Source: Pseudomonadota bacterium (GTDB taxonomy: Bacteria; Pseudomonadota; Gammaproteobacteria; Pseudomonadales; Halieaceae). Taken from it: a stretch of 19,746 bases of DNA. The notes beneath the pieces are model-generated. The model saw nothing but the letters and a program-made list of their open reading frames with translations, made no database searches and had not been told where the DNA came from. Shown here in pieces: positions 7,732 to 15,547 of this stretch. Positions within the stretch are counted from its first letter, which is position 1, and the number at the start of each line of letters is the position of its first letter. The position numbers and the translations under genes were made by a program. The stretch lies in assembly GCA_030591305.1 (NCBI GenBank), contig JAUVBI010000025.1, forward strand, positions 1-19,746, written 5' to 3'.

Positions 7732-9798
7732 GTGACAGGCATAGCCGCCATCTCGGTACGCGAACTGCACGGTGTAGGGCCCAAACTGGCACAAAAGCTC
7801 GCCGATTACGGCATACGTGAAATAGAAGATCTGCTATTTCACCTGCCGCTGCGCTACCAGGATAGAACCCGGGTAACCCCCATCGCCGCAGCCCGGGAGG
7901 GTGTAGACATCGTTGTTGAGGGCGAGGTCAAATTGGCCGATATCGTATACGGCAAACGTCGCAGCCTGGTCGCCCGAATCCAGGATGGCAGCGGCACCCT
8001 GACCCTGCGATTCTTTCACTTCTCCGCCGCCCAGAAAAATAATTTTCGTACGGGCACACAGCTGCGCTGTTTCGGCCAGGTTCGCCGCGGGGGCAGCGGG
8101 CTGGAAATGTACCACCCTGAATACCGCCAGATAGAGCCGGGTGAACGGGAACTGGACCAGACGCTGACACCTATTTATCCCACCACAGAGGGCATTGGCC
8201 AAAATCAGTGGCGCAAGCTGTGCGGCCAGGCGGTTATCTATTTGAAGCACGACCAACCGCGTGAACTATTGCCGACAAACCGCTCAAAGGCCATGGGGCT
8301 GTCCGCCGCCCTGATCTATCTTCACTCGCCGCCGCCGAATGCAGCCCTGGAACTATTGCGGGAGGGCGCTCACCCCGCTCAATTGCAGCTTGCTCTTGAG
8401 GAGCTGGTTGCCCACAACCTGTCCCTACACCAATTAAGGGAGCGACATCAACGCGATGGTGCCCCCCCTTTGCCCTACAGGCTCGATTCGCTGCGCACTT
8501 TTCTGGAAAGCCTGGATTTTGGGTTGACCGCCGCCCAGCACAGAGTCTGTGGAGAAATTGCTGAGGACTTGTCAAAGCCCTGGCCCATGTTGCGCTTACT
8601 ACAGGGCGATGTCGGCTCGGGAAAAACCGTTGTTGCCGCCTGCGCCGCCCTGCAAGCTATTTCAAATGGTTACCAGGTTGCCATCATGGCGCCCACAGAA
8701 ATACTGGCGGAACAACACCTGCACAGCTTTTCCCGTTGGTTCCAGCCTCTGGGTATAGACATTGATTGGCTGACCGGGCGCCTGAAGGGTAAAAAGCGAG
8801 AGCAGACAACAGGCCGTATTGCGGCGGGAGAAGCGGCCCTGGTCGTGGGCACCCACGCTCTTTTCCAGGACGATGTCGAATTTGCCAGACTGGGGCTGGT
8901 CATTGTCGATGAGCAACATCGCTTCGGCGTGCATCAACGCCTGGCGCTCACCGAAAAAGCCAGGCCGGAATTGGGTAGGGCACACCAACTGGTGATGACC
9001 GCCACACCTATACCGCGCACCTTGTCAATGGTGGCCTACGCCGACCTCGATTGCTCTATTATCGATGAATTGCCCCCGGGTCGACAGCCGGTCGGCACCG
9101 TCCTGATAGACAGCAGCCGCAGAGAACTGGTCGTCGAGCGAGTTGCCAGGGCCTGCGCCGAGGGTCGCCAAGCCTACTGGGTGTGTACCCTGATCGAGGA
9201 GAGTGATGTGTTGCAGGCCCAGGCTGCTGAAGCGGTGGCGGCACAACTGCGTGAACAGCTTCCCCTCCTGGAGATCGGCTTGATTCACGGACGCCTGAAG
9301 CCCCCTGAAAAAAAAGCGGCGATGGCTGCCTTCAAGTCGGGTAAAACAGCCCTGCTGGTCGCTACCACCGTTATTGAAGTGGGCGTCGATGTAGCCAACG
9401 CCAGCCTGATGATAATAGAAAACCCCGAACGATTAGGCCTGGCTCAGCTGCACCAGTTGCGTGGCCGGGTGGGCAGGGGCAGCGAGGCCAGTCACTGTGT
9501 CCTATTGTATCAATCTCCATTGTCCGCCAATGGCAAGGCCCGGCTGACGGTGTTGCGTGAGAGTTCAGACGGCTTTGTGATTGCGGAGAAAGACCTTCAG
9601 CTACGCGGCCCGGGCGAGGTCCTGGGCACTCGCCAGACGGGTTTAATGGCGTTTCGGGTAGCCCAGCTGCCCGCCCACGCCCATTTGCTCGATCAGGTGC
9701 AGGCCGTGGCCAATGAGATCATTGATAAACATGCCGAGCTGGTGGGGCCCTTGATACAGCGCTGGACAGGTTCCAGCTCTGAGTTTGCAAAAGTCTAG
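7732..9798 (+). CDS. recG: ATP-dependent DNA helicase RecG
   Basis: Branch-specific helicase that reverses stalled forks and processes R-loops and Holliday junctions. The 688-aa protein is close to E. coli RecG (693). The N-terminal wedge/OB part starts TGIAAISVRELHGVGPKLA and includes LPLRYQDRT (38-45). Walker A is GDVGSGKT (292-299) and the Walker B box is DEQH (393-396). Motif III follows as VMTATPIPRTL, and motif VI as QLRGRVGRG. The GTG start at 7732 has an AGGG Shine-Dalgarno sequence about 6 nt upstream and lies 6 nt after oxyR, so co-transcription is likely. It is the last gene of the long plus-strand cluster and faces the DUF1415 gene. Confidence 0.96.
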   Translation: MTGIAAISVRELHGVGPKLAQKLADYGIREIEDLLFHLPLRYQDRTRVTPIAAAREGVDIVVEGEVKLADIVYGKRRSLVARIQDGSGTLTLRFFHFSAAQKNNFRTGTQLRCFGQVRRGGSGLEMYHPEYRQIEPGERELDQTLTPIYPTTEGIGQNQWRKLCGQAVIYLKHDQPRELLPTNRSKAMGLSAALIYLHSPPPNAALELLREGAHPAQLQLALEELVAHNLSLHQLRERHQRDGAPPLPYRLDSLRTFLESLDFGLTAAQHRVCGEIAEDLSKPWPMLRLLQGDVGSGKTVVAACAALQAISNGYQVAIMAPTEILAEQHLHSFSRWFQPLGIDIDWLTGRLKGKKREQTTGRIAAGEAALVVGTHALFQDDVEFARLGLVIVDEQHRFGVHQRLALTEKARPELGRAHQLVMTATPIPRTLSMVAYADLDCSIIDELPPGRQPVGTVLIDSSRRELVVERVARACAEGRQAYWVCTLIEESDVLQAQAAEAVAAQLREQLPLLEIGLIHGRLKPPEKKAAMAAFKSGKTALLVATTVIEVGVDVANASLMIIENPERLGLAQLHQLRGRVGRGSEASHCVLLYQSPLSANGKARLTVLRESSDGFVIAEKDLQLRGPGEVLGTRQTGLMAFRVAQLPAHAHLLDQVQAVANEIIDKHAELVGPLIQRWTGSSSEFAKV

Positions 9799-9817
9799 AC
9801 CGCTACTCCTGGCCCTA

Positions 9818-9839
9818 TGGTGGCGGGGCGAAGCTACCA
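9818..9839. terminator. Possible hairpin terminator between recG and the DUF1415 gene
   Basis: TGGTGGC (9818-9824) can pair with GCTACCA (9833-9839), a 7-bp stem with one G-T wobble and an 8-nt loop, in the 63-bp gap between converging genes. A second short stem CGGT/ACCG follows at about 9842-9853. Neither strand shows a run of T after the stem, so an intrinsic terminator is only a suggestion. Confidence 0.28.
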
Positions 9840-9861
9840 CTCGGTACTTACCGGGCTGGGT

Positions 9862-10428
9862 TTAGCCTCTGATCTGCTGTAGGCGACTCTTCAACTCCTC
9901 GGTACCAATCTGCTCCAGGGTTTTAATATTCTCTGCGGGAATATTCTCCGGATTTGGAAAGTCCCGCAGCACCCGCTCCAGCATATCCTCCCGCAGGATA
10001 TGAATAATCGGGTAGGGCGCGCGATTGCTGAAGTGGCTGGCGGCGCCCGGCTCTTCGCCTTCAAATTTGTACTCGGGGTGAAAACTGGCCAGCTGAAGCA
10101 GGCCTTCCAACCCCGCCTCTGCCAGCAGTTCCTGTGCGTCAGCGAGAAAATCCAGGTAGTGTTCAAAGGACTGCAGGGCGGCCGGAAAGACCAACAAGGT
10201 GGTAGCCACCTCCTGCTCCGAGCTGGACTGTAAAGTGTCCAACTCCTGCAAAAAGGCCCGTCGAATCGCCTCGGGACCGGAGTCCTTGCAAATGGCAATA
10301 CGCAAGCCCTGTGCATCGGGCTGGTCTCGCGCTACGAAGGGCCGGGCGAAGGGGCATAGGTTCAGCCCGACGACAAAAATCTCAAGCCAGGCCCGAACCT
10401 GTTTTTCAATGTTATCGGACACCGGCAT
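9862..10428 (-). CDS. DUF1415 family protein
   Basis: A conserved protein of unknown function (188 aa from the ATG at 10428). It has the DUF1415 pattern: N-terminal EKQVRAWLEIFVVGLNLCPFARP, a middle TTLLVFPAALQSFEHYLDFL, then LASFHPEYKFEGEEPGAASHF and the characteristic NRAPYPIIHILRE. The lone cysteine in GLNLCPFA and the several His/Glu positions are conserved in the family as I recall it, but I know of no assigned reaction. No signal peptide or membrane segment is visible, so it is probably cytosolic. The start ATG shares its A with the TGA stop of the upstream rubredoxin reductase (TGATG), a classic coupling arrangement; a TTG one codon earlier is possible. Co-expression with the rubredoxin reductase is expected; a functional link is inference. 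Confidence 0.88.
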   Translation of the reverse strand: MPVSDNIEKQVRAWLEIFVVGLNLCPFARPFVARDQPDAQGLRIAICKDSGPEAIRRAFLQELDTLQSSSEQEVATTLLVFPAALQSFEHYLDFLADAQELLAEAGLEGLLQLASFHPEYKFEGEEPGAASHFSNRAPYPIIHILREDMLERVLRDFPNPENIPAENIKTLEQIGTEELKSRLQQIRG

Positions 10429-11798
10429 CAAGCCATAATGGCGGGCAGCAATTTTTGCAGCGCCATCTTCTCTTTGGTGGCGTCTCCGGTCAGGGCGAAA
10501 CCGAGTAAATTGCCGCCGGCATCACGAAACTCGCCCTTCACATTGCAGCCGTCTACGGTCATCTGCCACTCACCCTCGGCGCCCATAGCAGGCGGCGCTA
10601 CCACAACCGGACAAGCCGGTGTTTTAATAGACACAGGCATGGCCGGATAAACTACTTCTGTGGGCTCACCCGCCAGGGTCTTGCCCAGAGCCCGGACCGC
10701 GGCCATCAAGGGAGCCACATAAACAAGTACATGACCACTCACTTCGGCGCAATCGCCCATCGCATAGATATTCGGGGCGCTGGTTTCGAGTAAACGGTTG
10801 GTTACAATGCCTCGGTTTGTGTCTATTCCCGACGCCTGGGCCAGGGCAATTTGAGGGCGTACACCCACTGCAGAAAGAACCAGGTCAGCATCAATGGTAT
10901 GGCCATTATTCAGGCTAATGACAACACCGCGTTCACTTTTGTTCACCGCGGTGACAAGTGGGCCAAAATGGAATTTGGCGCCTTTTTCTTCCAGCGCAGA
11001 TTGCACGGCCTTACCTGCAGCCTCAGGTAGCAGCGTGGGCAGGCAATAGGCCAGAGGATCTACCGTCTCTATTTCAAAACCGCCGTTGAGCAAATCATTG
11101 GTAAATTCACAACCGATTAAACCACCCCCAATAATACAGATTTTTTTCACATTTCCAGTTTCGATCGCTGTGCGAAAATCGGCGTAATCCAGCAAGTCGT
11201 TAACCGTGTACACCGACTCCTGACCATCACCCTCTATGGGGGGGCGGATGACATCCGCGCCCACGGCCAACACCAGCTTTCCGTAATGAATAGCGCTTTG
11301 GCTGTCGCCCAGGTGAATCATTTGTTGCGCGGTATCAATTTCGCTGACTTTGGTCATCGTCCAGACGCTGGCCTTGAGGTGCTCCCCCATGGTACCGGCA
11401 TCCATTTGGCCCAGATCCTCCGCCGAGAGGTCCTTGGTAAAGCCCGTTGACAGCATGGGCTTGGAATAGGAACGGCCATCATCGGAGGTGATCAGAATCA
11501 GGGGCGTCTCACTGTCGTGCTTGCGAAATTCCCGGGCCAGGCCATAGCCGGCCAGACCGGTTCCAATAATAACGACGGGGGCATGAACCTTGTCGACTGC
11601 GGGCTCCTCATGGTGAGGGGTCTCATCCACGGGGCTCACTTCTACCATCTCGAAATCTTCTTTACCGACGCCACAATCAGGGCATAACCAGTCTTCCGGC
11701 ACATCTTCCCAGCGGGTACCCGGGGCGATCCCATCATCGGGCCAGCCTAGTTTTTCGTCATAAACCAGGCCACATACAATACATTCCCACTTTTTCAT
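10428..11798 (-). CDS. Rubredoxin-rubredoxin reductase fusion (FAD, NAD(P)H-dependent)
   Basis: A single 456-aa chain joining an electron carrier to its reductase. Residues 1-50 are a rubredoxin with iron ligands C6, C9, C39 and C42 (CIVCG and CPDCG). An acidic Pro-rich linker (about 51-72) leads into an AlkT-like FAD oxidoreductase. Its FAD dinucleotide fold is [10 protein letters not shown] (75-84), the NAD-binding fold is [12 protein letters not shown] (221-232), and the second FAD contact is NIYAMGDC (343-350). Established roles of such pairs are passing electrons from NAD(P)H to alkane hydroxylase or to oxygen-stress acceptors; no acceptor is encoded nearby. The start at ATG 11798 gives the exact rubredoxin N-terminus ([10 protein letters not shown]) with GAGAA upstream; a longer reading to 11942 adds 48 unrelated residues. 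It overlaps the DUF1415 start by one base. Confidence 0.93.
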   Translation of the reverse strand: MKKWECIVCGLVYDEKLGWPDDGIAPGTRWEDVPEDWLCPDCGVGKEDFEMVEVSPVDETPHHEEPAVDKVHAPVVIIGTGLAGYGLAREFRKHDSETPLILITSDDGRSYSKPMLSTGFTKDLSAEDLGQMDAGTMGEHLKASVWTMTKVSEIDTAQQMIHLGDSQSAIHYGKLVLAVGADVIRPPIEGDGQESVYTVNDLLDYADFRTAIETGNVKKICIIGGGLIGCEFTNDLLNGGFEIETVDPLAYCLPTLLPEAAGKAVQSALEEKGAKFHFGPLVTAVNKSERGVVISLNNGHTIDADLVLSAVGVRPQIALAQASGIDTNRGIVTNRLLETSAPNIYAMGDCAEVSGHVLVYVAPLMAAVRALGKTLAGEPTEVVYPAMPVSIKTPACPVVVAPPAMGAEGEWQMTVDGCNVKGEFRDAGGNLLGFALTGDATKEKMALQKLLPAIMA

Positions 11799-11840
11799 GC
11801 TTCTCGTTCTCTTTTGTGTAGTTCCGTTTTGAGACGCATA

Positions 11841-11868
11841 ACTATAGGGCTGTACGAAAATTGTGCAA
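11841..11868 (-). promoter_or_regulatory. Candidate promoter for the rubredoxin reductase-DUF1415 operon
   Basis: On the minus strand, TTGCAC (11868-11863) is followed after 16 nt by TATAGT (11846-11841, 5/6 to the -10 consensus). It would start transcription about 36 nt before the ATG at 11798. The -35 is a poor match, so support rests on the -10 box and position. ACTATA occurs twice on the plus strand exactly 30 bp apart (11841 and 11871), and CTATATAG (11872-11879) is a perfect palindrome next to the -35. Confidence 0.35.
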
Positions 11869-11961
11869 GGACTATATAGGCCAAAAAAGATTCCCCTCCC
11901 TATATCTGGCAGCTTCAGTAATCGCTGTAATTCTTCGCTCAAGACAGTAAGCTAGAGACCA

Positions 11962-12102
11962 ATGTACACCAAACTTAAAACCTTCTTACAACATCGCCAT
12001 TTGAGTAGACCCCTCGCCACGCTGGGAATCGCGGCGACAATATTTACCTACCAACATCTAAATAGAGAAGGCGCACTATCATCAACCCTCAATCTGAGCT
12101 GA
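11962..12102 (+). CDS. Small hypothetical ORF (46 aa), possibly a coupling leader
   Basis: ATG at 11962 opens a 46-codon frame starting MYTKLKTFLQHRHLS and ending STLNLS, with TGA at 12100-12102. The N-terminal half is basic (Lys, Arg, His) and is followed by a short hydrophobic stretch, PLATLGIAATIF (17-28), too short for a confident membrane segment. I do not recognise it. The ribosome-binding sequence is weak. Its main interest is position: it ends inside the conserved beginning of the next gene, whose best-fitting start (CTG at 12099) overlaps this stop codon. It could be a real small protein, a translated leader that delivers ribosomes to the next gene, or chance. Confidence 0.3.
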   Translation: MYTKLKTFLQHRHLSRPLATLGIAATIFTYQHLNREGALSSTLNLS

Positions 12103-13247
12103 GCGTCGAATTCCTCACTGGGCTGGATGAAATCCCGGCACGGGAATGGAATAAGCTGGCGGGGCCCGACTACCCCTTTTTGCGCCACGAATTTCTCTGG
12201 GGGCTGGAAGATACCGGTTGCGCAAACGCCAAAACAGGCTGGCAGCCCTGTCATGCCATTATCCGCAGCGGGCCTGCGGGCGAAGCCGTGGGCCTACTGC
12301 CCCTGTATCTGAAGAGTCATTCCTATGGTGAGTACGTATTCGATTGGAGCTGGGCCGATGCCTGGCAGCGCAACGGGCTGCCCTATTACCCTAAGCTGGT
12401 AACAGCTATTCCATTCACTCCCGCTACCGGGCCCCGCCTGTGCCTGGCCCCCGGTTATCAAAAAGCCGAGGTCTGGCCAGTACTGGCCTCTGCCATTCGT
12501 GAGCTGGCCCTCAGTCGCCATATTTCTAGCTGGCACCTGCTATTCCCCGGGGAAAAAGAAGCCGAGCTTTTGCAAAAAGAAGGCCTACACCTGCGTACAG
12601 CAACCCAATTTCACTGGTTCAACCAGGATTTTGGCACCTTTAATGACTTTCTGGCGACCTTCAGCAGCCGCAAACGAAAAAACCTCAGGAAAGAGCGAAA
12701 ACGCGTTACTGAACAGGGCTTCGTATTTCAAACTCTGACCGGCGACGAAATAGACGTGCAACAATGGCAACAGTTCTATCACTTTTATCAGCACACCTAC
12801 GCCAAGCGCAGCGGTCACGGTGGCTATCTGAGCAGGGAATTTTTTACCCATACCGCCGCCAGTATGGGTGACCAGGTCATTATGGTATTGGCCTATTTAC
12901 ACGATAAAGCCGTGGCCAGTGCTTTATTTTTTCGCTCAGGCGATACACTTTATGGGCGCTACTGGGGCTGCGAACAAGAATATGACTGCCTGCATTTTGA
13001 GGCCTGCTACTATCAGGGAATCGAATATTGCATTGCCAATGGGCTGAAGAAGTTTGACCCCGGCGCCCAGGGCGAGCACAAAATTCAACGCGGCTTCAGA
13101 CCAGTGAAAACATTTTCCAATCACTGGATTGCAAACCCTCAGTTTTCGGAGGCAATCGCAGATTTTACCGCACAGGAGCGCAGCCATATCGAGCAGTATC
13201 TGGAGCAAACCACCGCGATGCTGCCCTTTAAAGCGGGCGGCGGCTAG
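12099..13247 (+). CDS. FemAB-like/GNAT-fold protein (DUF482, COG3146 type), non-canonical start
   Basis: About 382 aa, similar to the FemAB-like acyltransferase family annotated as 'peptidoglycan biosynthesis-like' GNAT proteins; no reaction is proven for this branch. Recognised segments are FLRHEFLWGLEDTGC, TGWQPCHAII, LPLYLKSHSYGEYVFDWSWADAW, a basic SSRKRKNLRKERKRV stretch, YHFYQHTYAKRSGHGGYL, and FDPGAQGEHKIQRGF near the end. No signal peptide or membrane segment is seen. From the in-frame stop at 12063 to a TTG at 12180 there is no ATG, GTG or TTG, yet family-like sequence (SVEFLTGLDEIPAREWNKLAG) is encoded there. The CTG at 12099 fits the family N-terminus and overlaps the upstream TGA. 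An ATC at 12078 has GAGAAGG 6 nt before it and is an alternative. TTG 12180 would cut 27 conserved residues. Confidence 0.8.
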   Translation: MSVEFLTGLDEIPAREWNKLAGPDYPFLRHEFLWGLEDTGCANAKTGWQPCHAIIRSGPAGEAVGLLPLYLKSHSYGEYVFDWSWADAWQRNGLPYYPKLVTAIPFTPATGPRLCLAPGYQKAEVWPVLASAIRELALSRHISSWHLLFPGEKEAELLQKEGLHLRTATQFHWFNQDFGTFNDFLATFSSRKRKNLRKERKRVTEQGFVFQTLTGDEIDVQQWQQFYHFYQHTYAKRSGHGGYLSREFFTHTAASMGDQVIMVLAYLHDKAVASALFFRSGDTLYGRYWGCEQEYDCLHFEACYYQGIEYCIANGLKKFDPGAQGEHKIQRGFRPVKTFSNHWIANPQFSEAIADFTAQERSHIEQYLEQTTAMLPFKAGGG

Positions 13248-13265
13248 GTTTTTAGATGCAGGTTT

Positions 13266-14732
13266 TCAGCCACGCATATCAAAGTCGGTAAAATCTGGGC
13301 TGCGCATATGCCACCAGTAGGCCAGGGTAGAGCGCGGCCAATTGTTAACCACCTTGCCCGCTTTATTTTTGTACCAGCTGTCACAACTGGCCACCCACAC
13401 CGTTTTCGCCAACTCACCCTGCATGCGATCATTATAGGCGCGCATAACCGCTTCGTTGACATCGAGACTTTTCAGGCGATGGCTGAGAGTTTTATCCACA
13501 CAGCGGACGATATAGTTCACCTGGCGCTCCACCATAAAAATAATGGAGTTGCTGCCCAGGTTTGTATTGGGGCCATACAGCATGAAAAAGTTGGGAAACC
13601 CCGACACGCTCACGCCCCGGTAGGCCTCGGCCCCTTCTGCCCACGCTTCTCTTAACGACCTTCCGCTGCGCCCAAAGATCTCTATCCCCGACAAAAACTC
13701 CGTGGAATTGAACCCCGTGCCATAGATAATAACGTCAACCTCTCGGTCTATACCGTCCTCGCTGACCATGCCGTGGGGCGAAATGGAGGTGATCGGTGAG
13801 GTAACCAATTCTACATTGGGCCGACAAAATGCCTGGTAAAAATCATCAGAAATCAGGATTCGCTTGCATCCGGCGGGATAGTCCGGAGTGAATTTACGCC
13901 GCAACTCCGGGTCATTGATCTGTTCCTCCAGATATCCTGCAGAACCCTTGGTAAAACGGGCGCGAAGCCAGCTCTTCGCCCTCATAAGAGGATAAGACAA
14001 GGCTTCACCCTGTAGGTAGACCATTAGACGATGAAGCTTCTGCAGCATGGGATAGCGCTTGAACCTGCTTTTATCCGCGGCGCTATACTCGTGGTCATTA
14101 CGCGCGACCACGTAGTTGGCGCTGCGCTGGTATACCGTGAGCTGCTCCACCTGTTTCGCCACCGGTGGAATAAACTGCAGGGCACTGGCCGCACTCCCTA
14201 TAACGGCAACCCGCTTGCCCGCCAGGTCGATATCGTGACGCCATCTGGCCGAGTGGAATACCTCCCCAGCGAATGACTCTGCACCCATAAAGTCCGGTAT
14301 GTTCGGCCGATTGAGTTGTCCCAGGCCACTGACCAGACACTTGCAGTGCAATTGTTCACCGCCTTCCAGCTGTAGCGTCCAGATGCCTTGTGCATCATCG
14401 AATCGCGCACTCTCAACGGCCGCATCCAATCGCATCCGGTCCCCCAGGCCATACTTGTCGACACAGTGAACAAAATAGGCCTGTATTTCATCGTGCGGGG
14501 CAAATTTGCGGGACCAGTCGGGGTTGGGCTCGAAAGAATAACTGTAAAGTACCGAAGCTACATCGCAACAGGCGCCGGGGTAGCTGTTGTCATACCAGGT
14601 GCCACCCACATCGGGCGATTTTTCAATAATGAGAAAATCGTCTATCCCACGCTCCTGTAACTTGATGCCCATACAGATGCCGGACATGCCCGCACCTATT
14701 ACAATAAGGTCAAGAATTTTATCTTCTGCCAC
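13266..14732 (-). CDS. Flavin-containing monooxygenase, Baeyer-Villiger type (CzcO/EthA-like)
   Basis: A 488-aa NAD(P)H- and FAD-dependent monooxygenase, likely inserting oxygen next to a carbonyl or at a heteroatom; the substrate cannot be told from sequence. The FAD Rossmann motif is VIGAGMSG (11-18), followed by VGGTWYDNSYPGACCDV (42-58). The Baeyer-Villiger fingerprint FxGxxxHxxxW is F154-A-G156...H160...W164, but the usual Pro/Asp after the Trp is Arg165. The second nucleotide fold reads VIGSAASA (178-184 region), with Ala where GxGxxG/A has its second Gly. The C-terminal part has DVIIYGTGFNS and FFMLYGPNTNLG, typical of the group. The GTG start at 14732 has AAAGG about 6 nt upstream and lies 9 nt after the yaaA stop, so it is probably co-transcribed with yaaA. 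It converges on the FemAB-like gene with 18 nt between stops. Confidence 0.9.
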   Translation of the reverse strand: MAEDKILDLIVIGAGMSGICMGIKLQERGIDDFLIIEKSPDVGGTWYDNSYPGACCDVASVLYSYSFEPNPDWSRKFAPHDEIQAYFVHCVDKYGLGDRMRLDAAVESARFDDAQGIWTLQLEGGEQLHCKCLVSGLGQLNRPNIPDFMGAESFAGEVFHSARWRHDIDLAGKRVAVIGSAASALQFIPPVAKQVEQLTVYQRSANYVVARNDHEYSAADKSRFKRYPMLQKLHRLMVYLQGEALSYPLMRAKSWLRARFTKGSAGYLEEQINDPELRRKFTPDYPAGCKRILISDDFYQAFCRPNVELVTSPITSISPHGMVSEDGIDREVDVIIYGTGFNSTEFLSGIEIFGRSGRSLREAWAEGAEAYRGVSVSGFPNFFMLYGPNTNLGSNSIIFMVERQVNYIVRCVDKTLSHRLKSLDVNEAVMRAYNDRMQGELAKTVWVASCDSWYKNKAGKVVNNWPRSTLAYWWHMRSPDFTDFDMRG

Positions 14733-14741
14733 GGTATGCCT

Positions 14742-15530
14742 TTATTTTTTTGTCGAGGGAGGGGCGTCGCGGGTAAACACCAACTCGCGTGCCGTGGACT
14801 CCGCCTTATTGTATTTGTAGCCGCTGCGCTTGAATTTACGCAGGCCGACAGGGTCTTCAATCTCATTCTCAATAATATATCGGGTCATTTCACCGCGCGC
14901 TCTCTTGGCATAAAAGCTGATCACCTTATATTTACCGGACTTCAGGTCCTTAAATACCGGGGTGATAATATCAGCGTTGATGTTTTTCGCCCTGACCGCT
15001 TTAAAATACTCATTTGAAGCGAGATTAACCAAGACATCCTGTTTTAGCTTTTTCAATTGGGCATTCAGAGCATTACTTAGCTGGTCCCCCCAGAACTGGT
15101 AGAGGTTAACCCCACCACAATTGGCAAATTTAAGCCCCATCTCCAGTCGATAGGGCTGCATCAGGTCCAGCGGGCGCAACAAGCCATAGAGGCCGGACAA
15201 GATTCGCAGATGCTTCTGTGCATAATTAAGCTGCTTAAGCGTCAATGTCTCCGCGTCCAGGCCGGTATACACATCGCCCTTGAAGGCAAAGATTGCCTGT
15301 TTGGCATTGTCCAGACTAAAAGGGGTGGCCCAGTTCATAAACCGCGCGTGATTCAGCTGGGCTATATTTTCGCTGACACCCATCAGGGCGCGTATATCAT
15401 CCGGGCTCATTTTCTGGGCATCTACCACCAGCTCTGCCGAGCGCGGAAGCAGTTCCGGCTGAGTCGTCTTGCGAAAAGGGGGGGCTGCCTCGAAATCCAG
15501 AGTCTTGGCCGGGGAAATTACGATAATCAT
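14742..15530 (-). CDS. yaaA: YaaA (DUF328/UPF0246) peroxide stress protein
   Basis: A 262-aa cytosolic protein of the YaaA family (258 aa in E. coli). It starts MIIVISPAKTLDFEAAPPF and contains AIFAFKGDVYTGLDAETL, LRILSGLYGLLRPLDLMQPYRLEMG, LYQFWGDQLSNALN, LVNLASNEYFKAV and KVISFYAKRARGEMTRYIIEN, in the same order as the E. coli protein. In E. coli, yaaA belongs to the OxyR peroxide response and lowers intracellular free iron; it also has a DNA-binding fold. The start at 15530 is fixed by homology and by GGAAG about 8 nt upstream; a frame extension to 15578 adds 16 unrelated residues and runs into the inverted repeat. The monooxygenase gene follows after 9 nt. Confidence 0.95.
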   Translation of the reverse strand: MIIVISPAKTLDFEAAPPFRKTTQPELLPRSAELVVDAQKMSPDDIRALMGVSENIAQLNHARFMNWATPFSLDNAKQAIFAFKGDVYTGLDAETLTLKQLNYAQKHLRILSGLYGLLRPLDLMQPYRLEMGLKFANCGGVNLYQFWGDQLSNALNAQLKKLKQDVLVNLASNEYFKAVRAKNINADIITPVFKDLKSGKYKVISFYAKRARGEMTRYIIENEIEDPVGLRKFKRSGYKYNKAESTARELVFTRDAPPSTKK

Positions 15531-15547
15531 TTTTATGCTTCCAGTAT

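Noticed and set aside
11799..11942. 48-residue N-terminal extension of the rubredoxin reductase
   Set aside because: It covers the promoter region and has no similarity; the rubredoxin domain begins exactly at the ATG at 11798.
12180..12182. TTG as the start of the FemAB-like gene
   Set aside because: It is the first standard start codon in frame, but it falls inside the conserved FLRHEFL segment, where homologs have Leu, and would remove the conserved N-terminus. No ribosome site precedes it.
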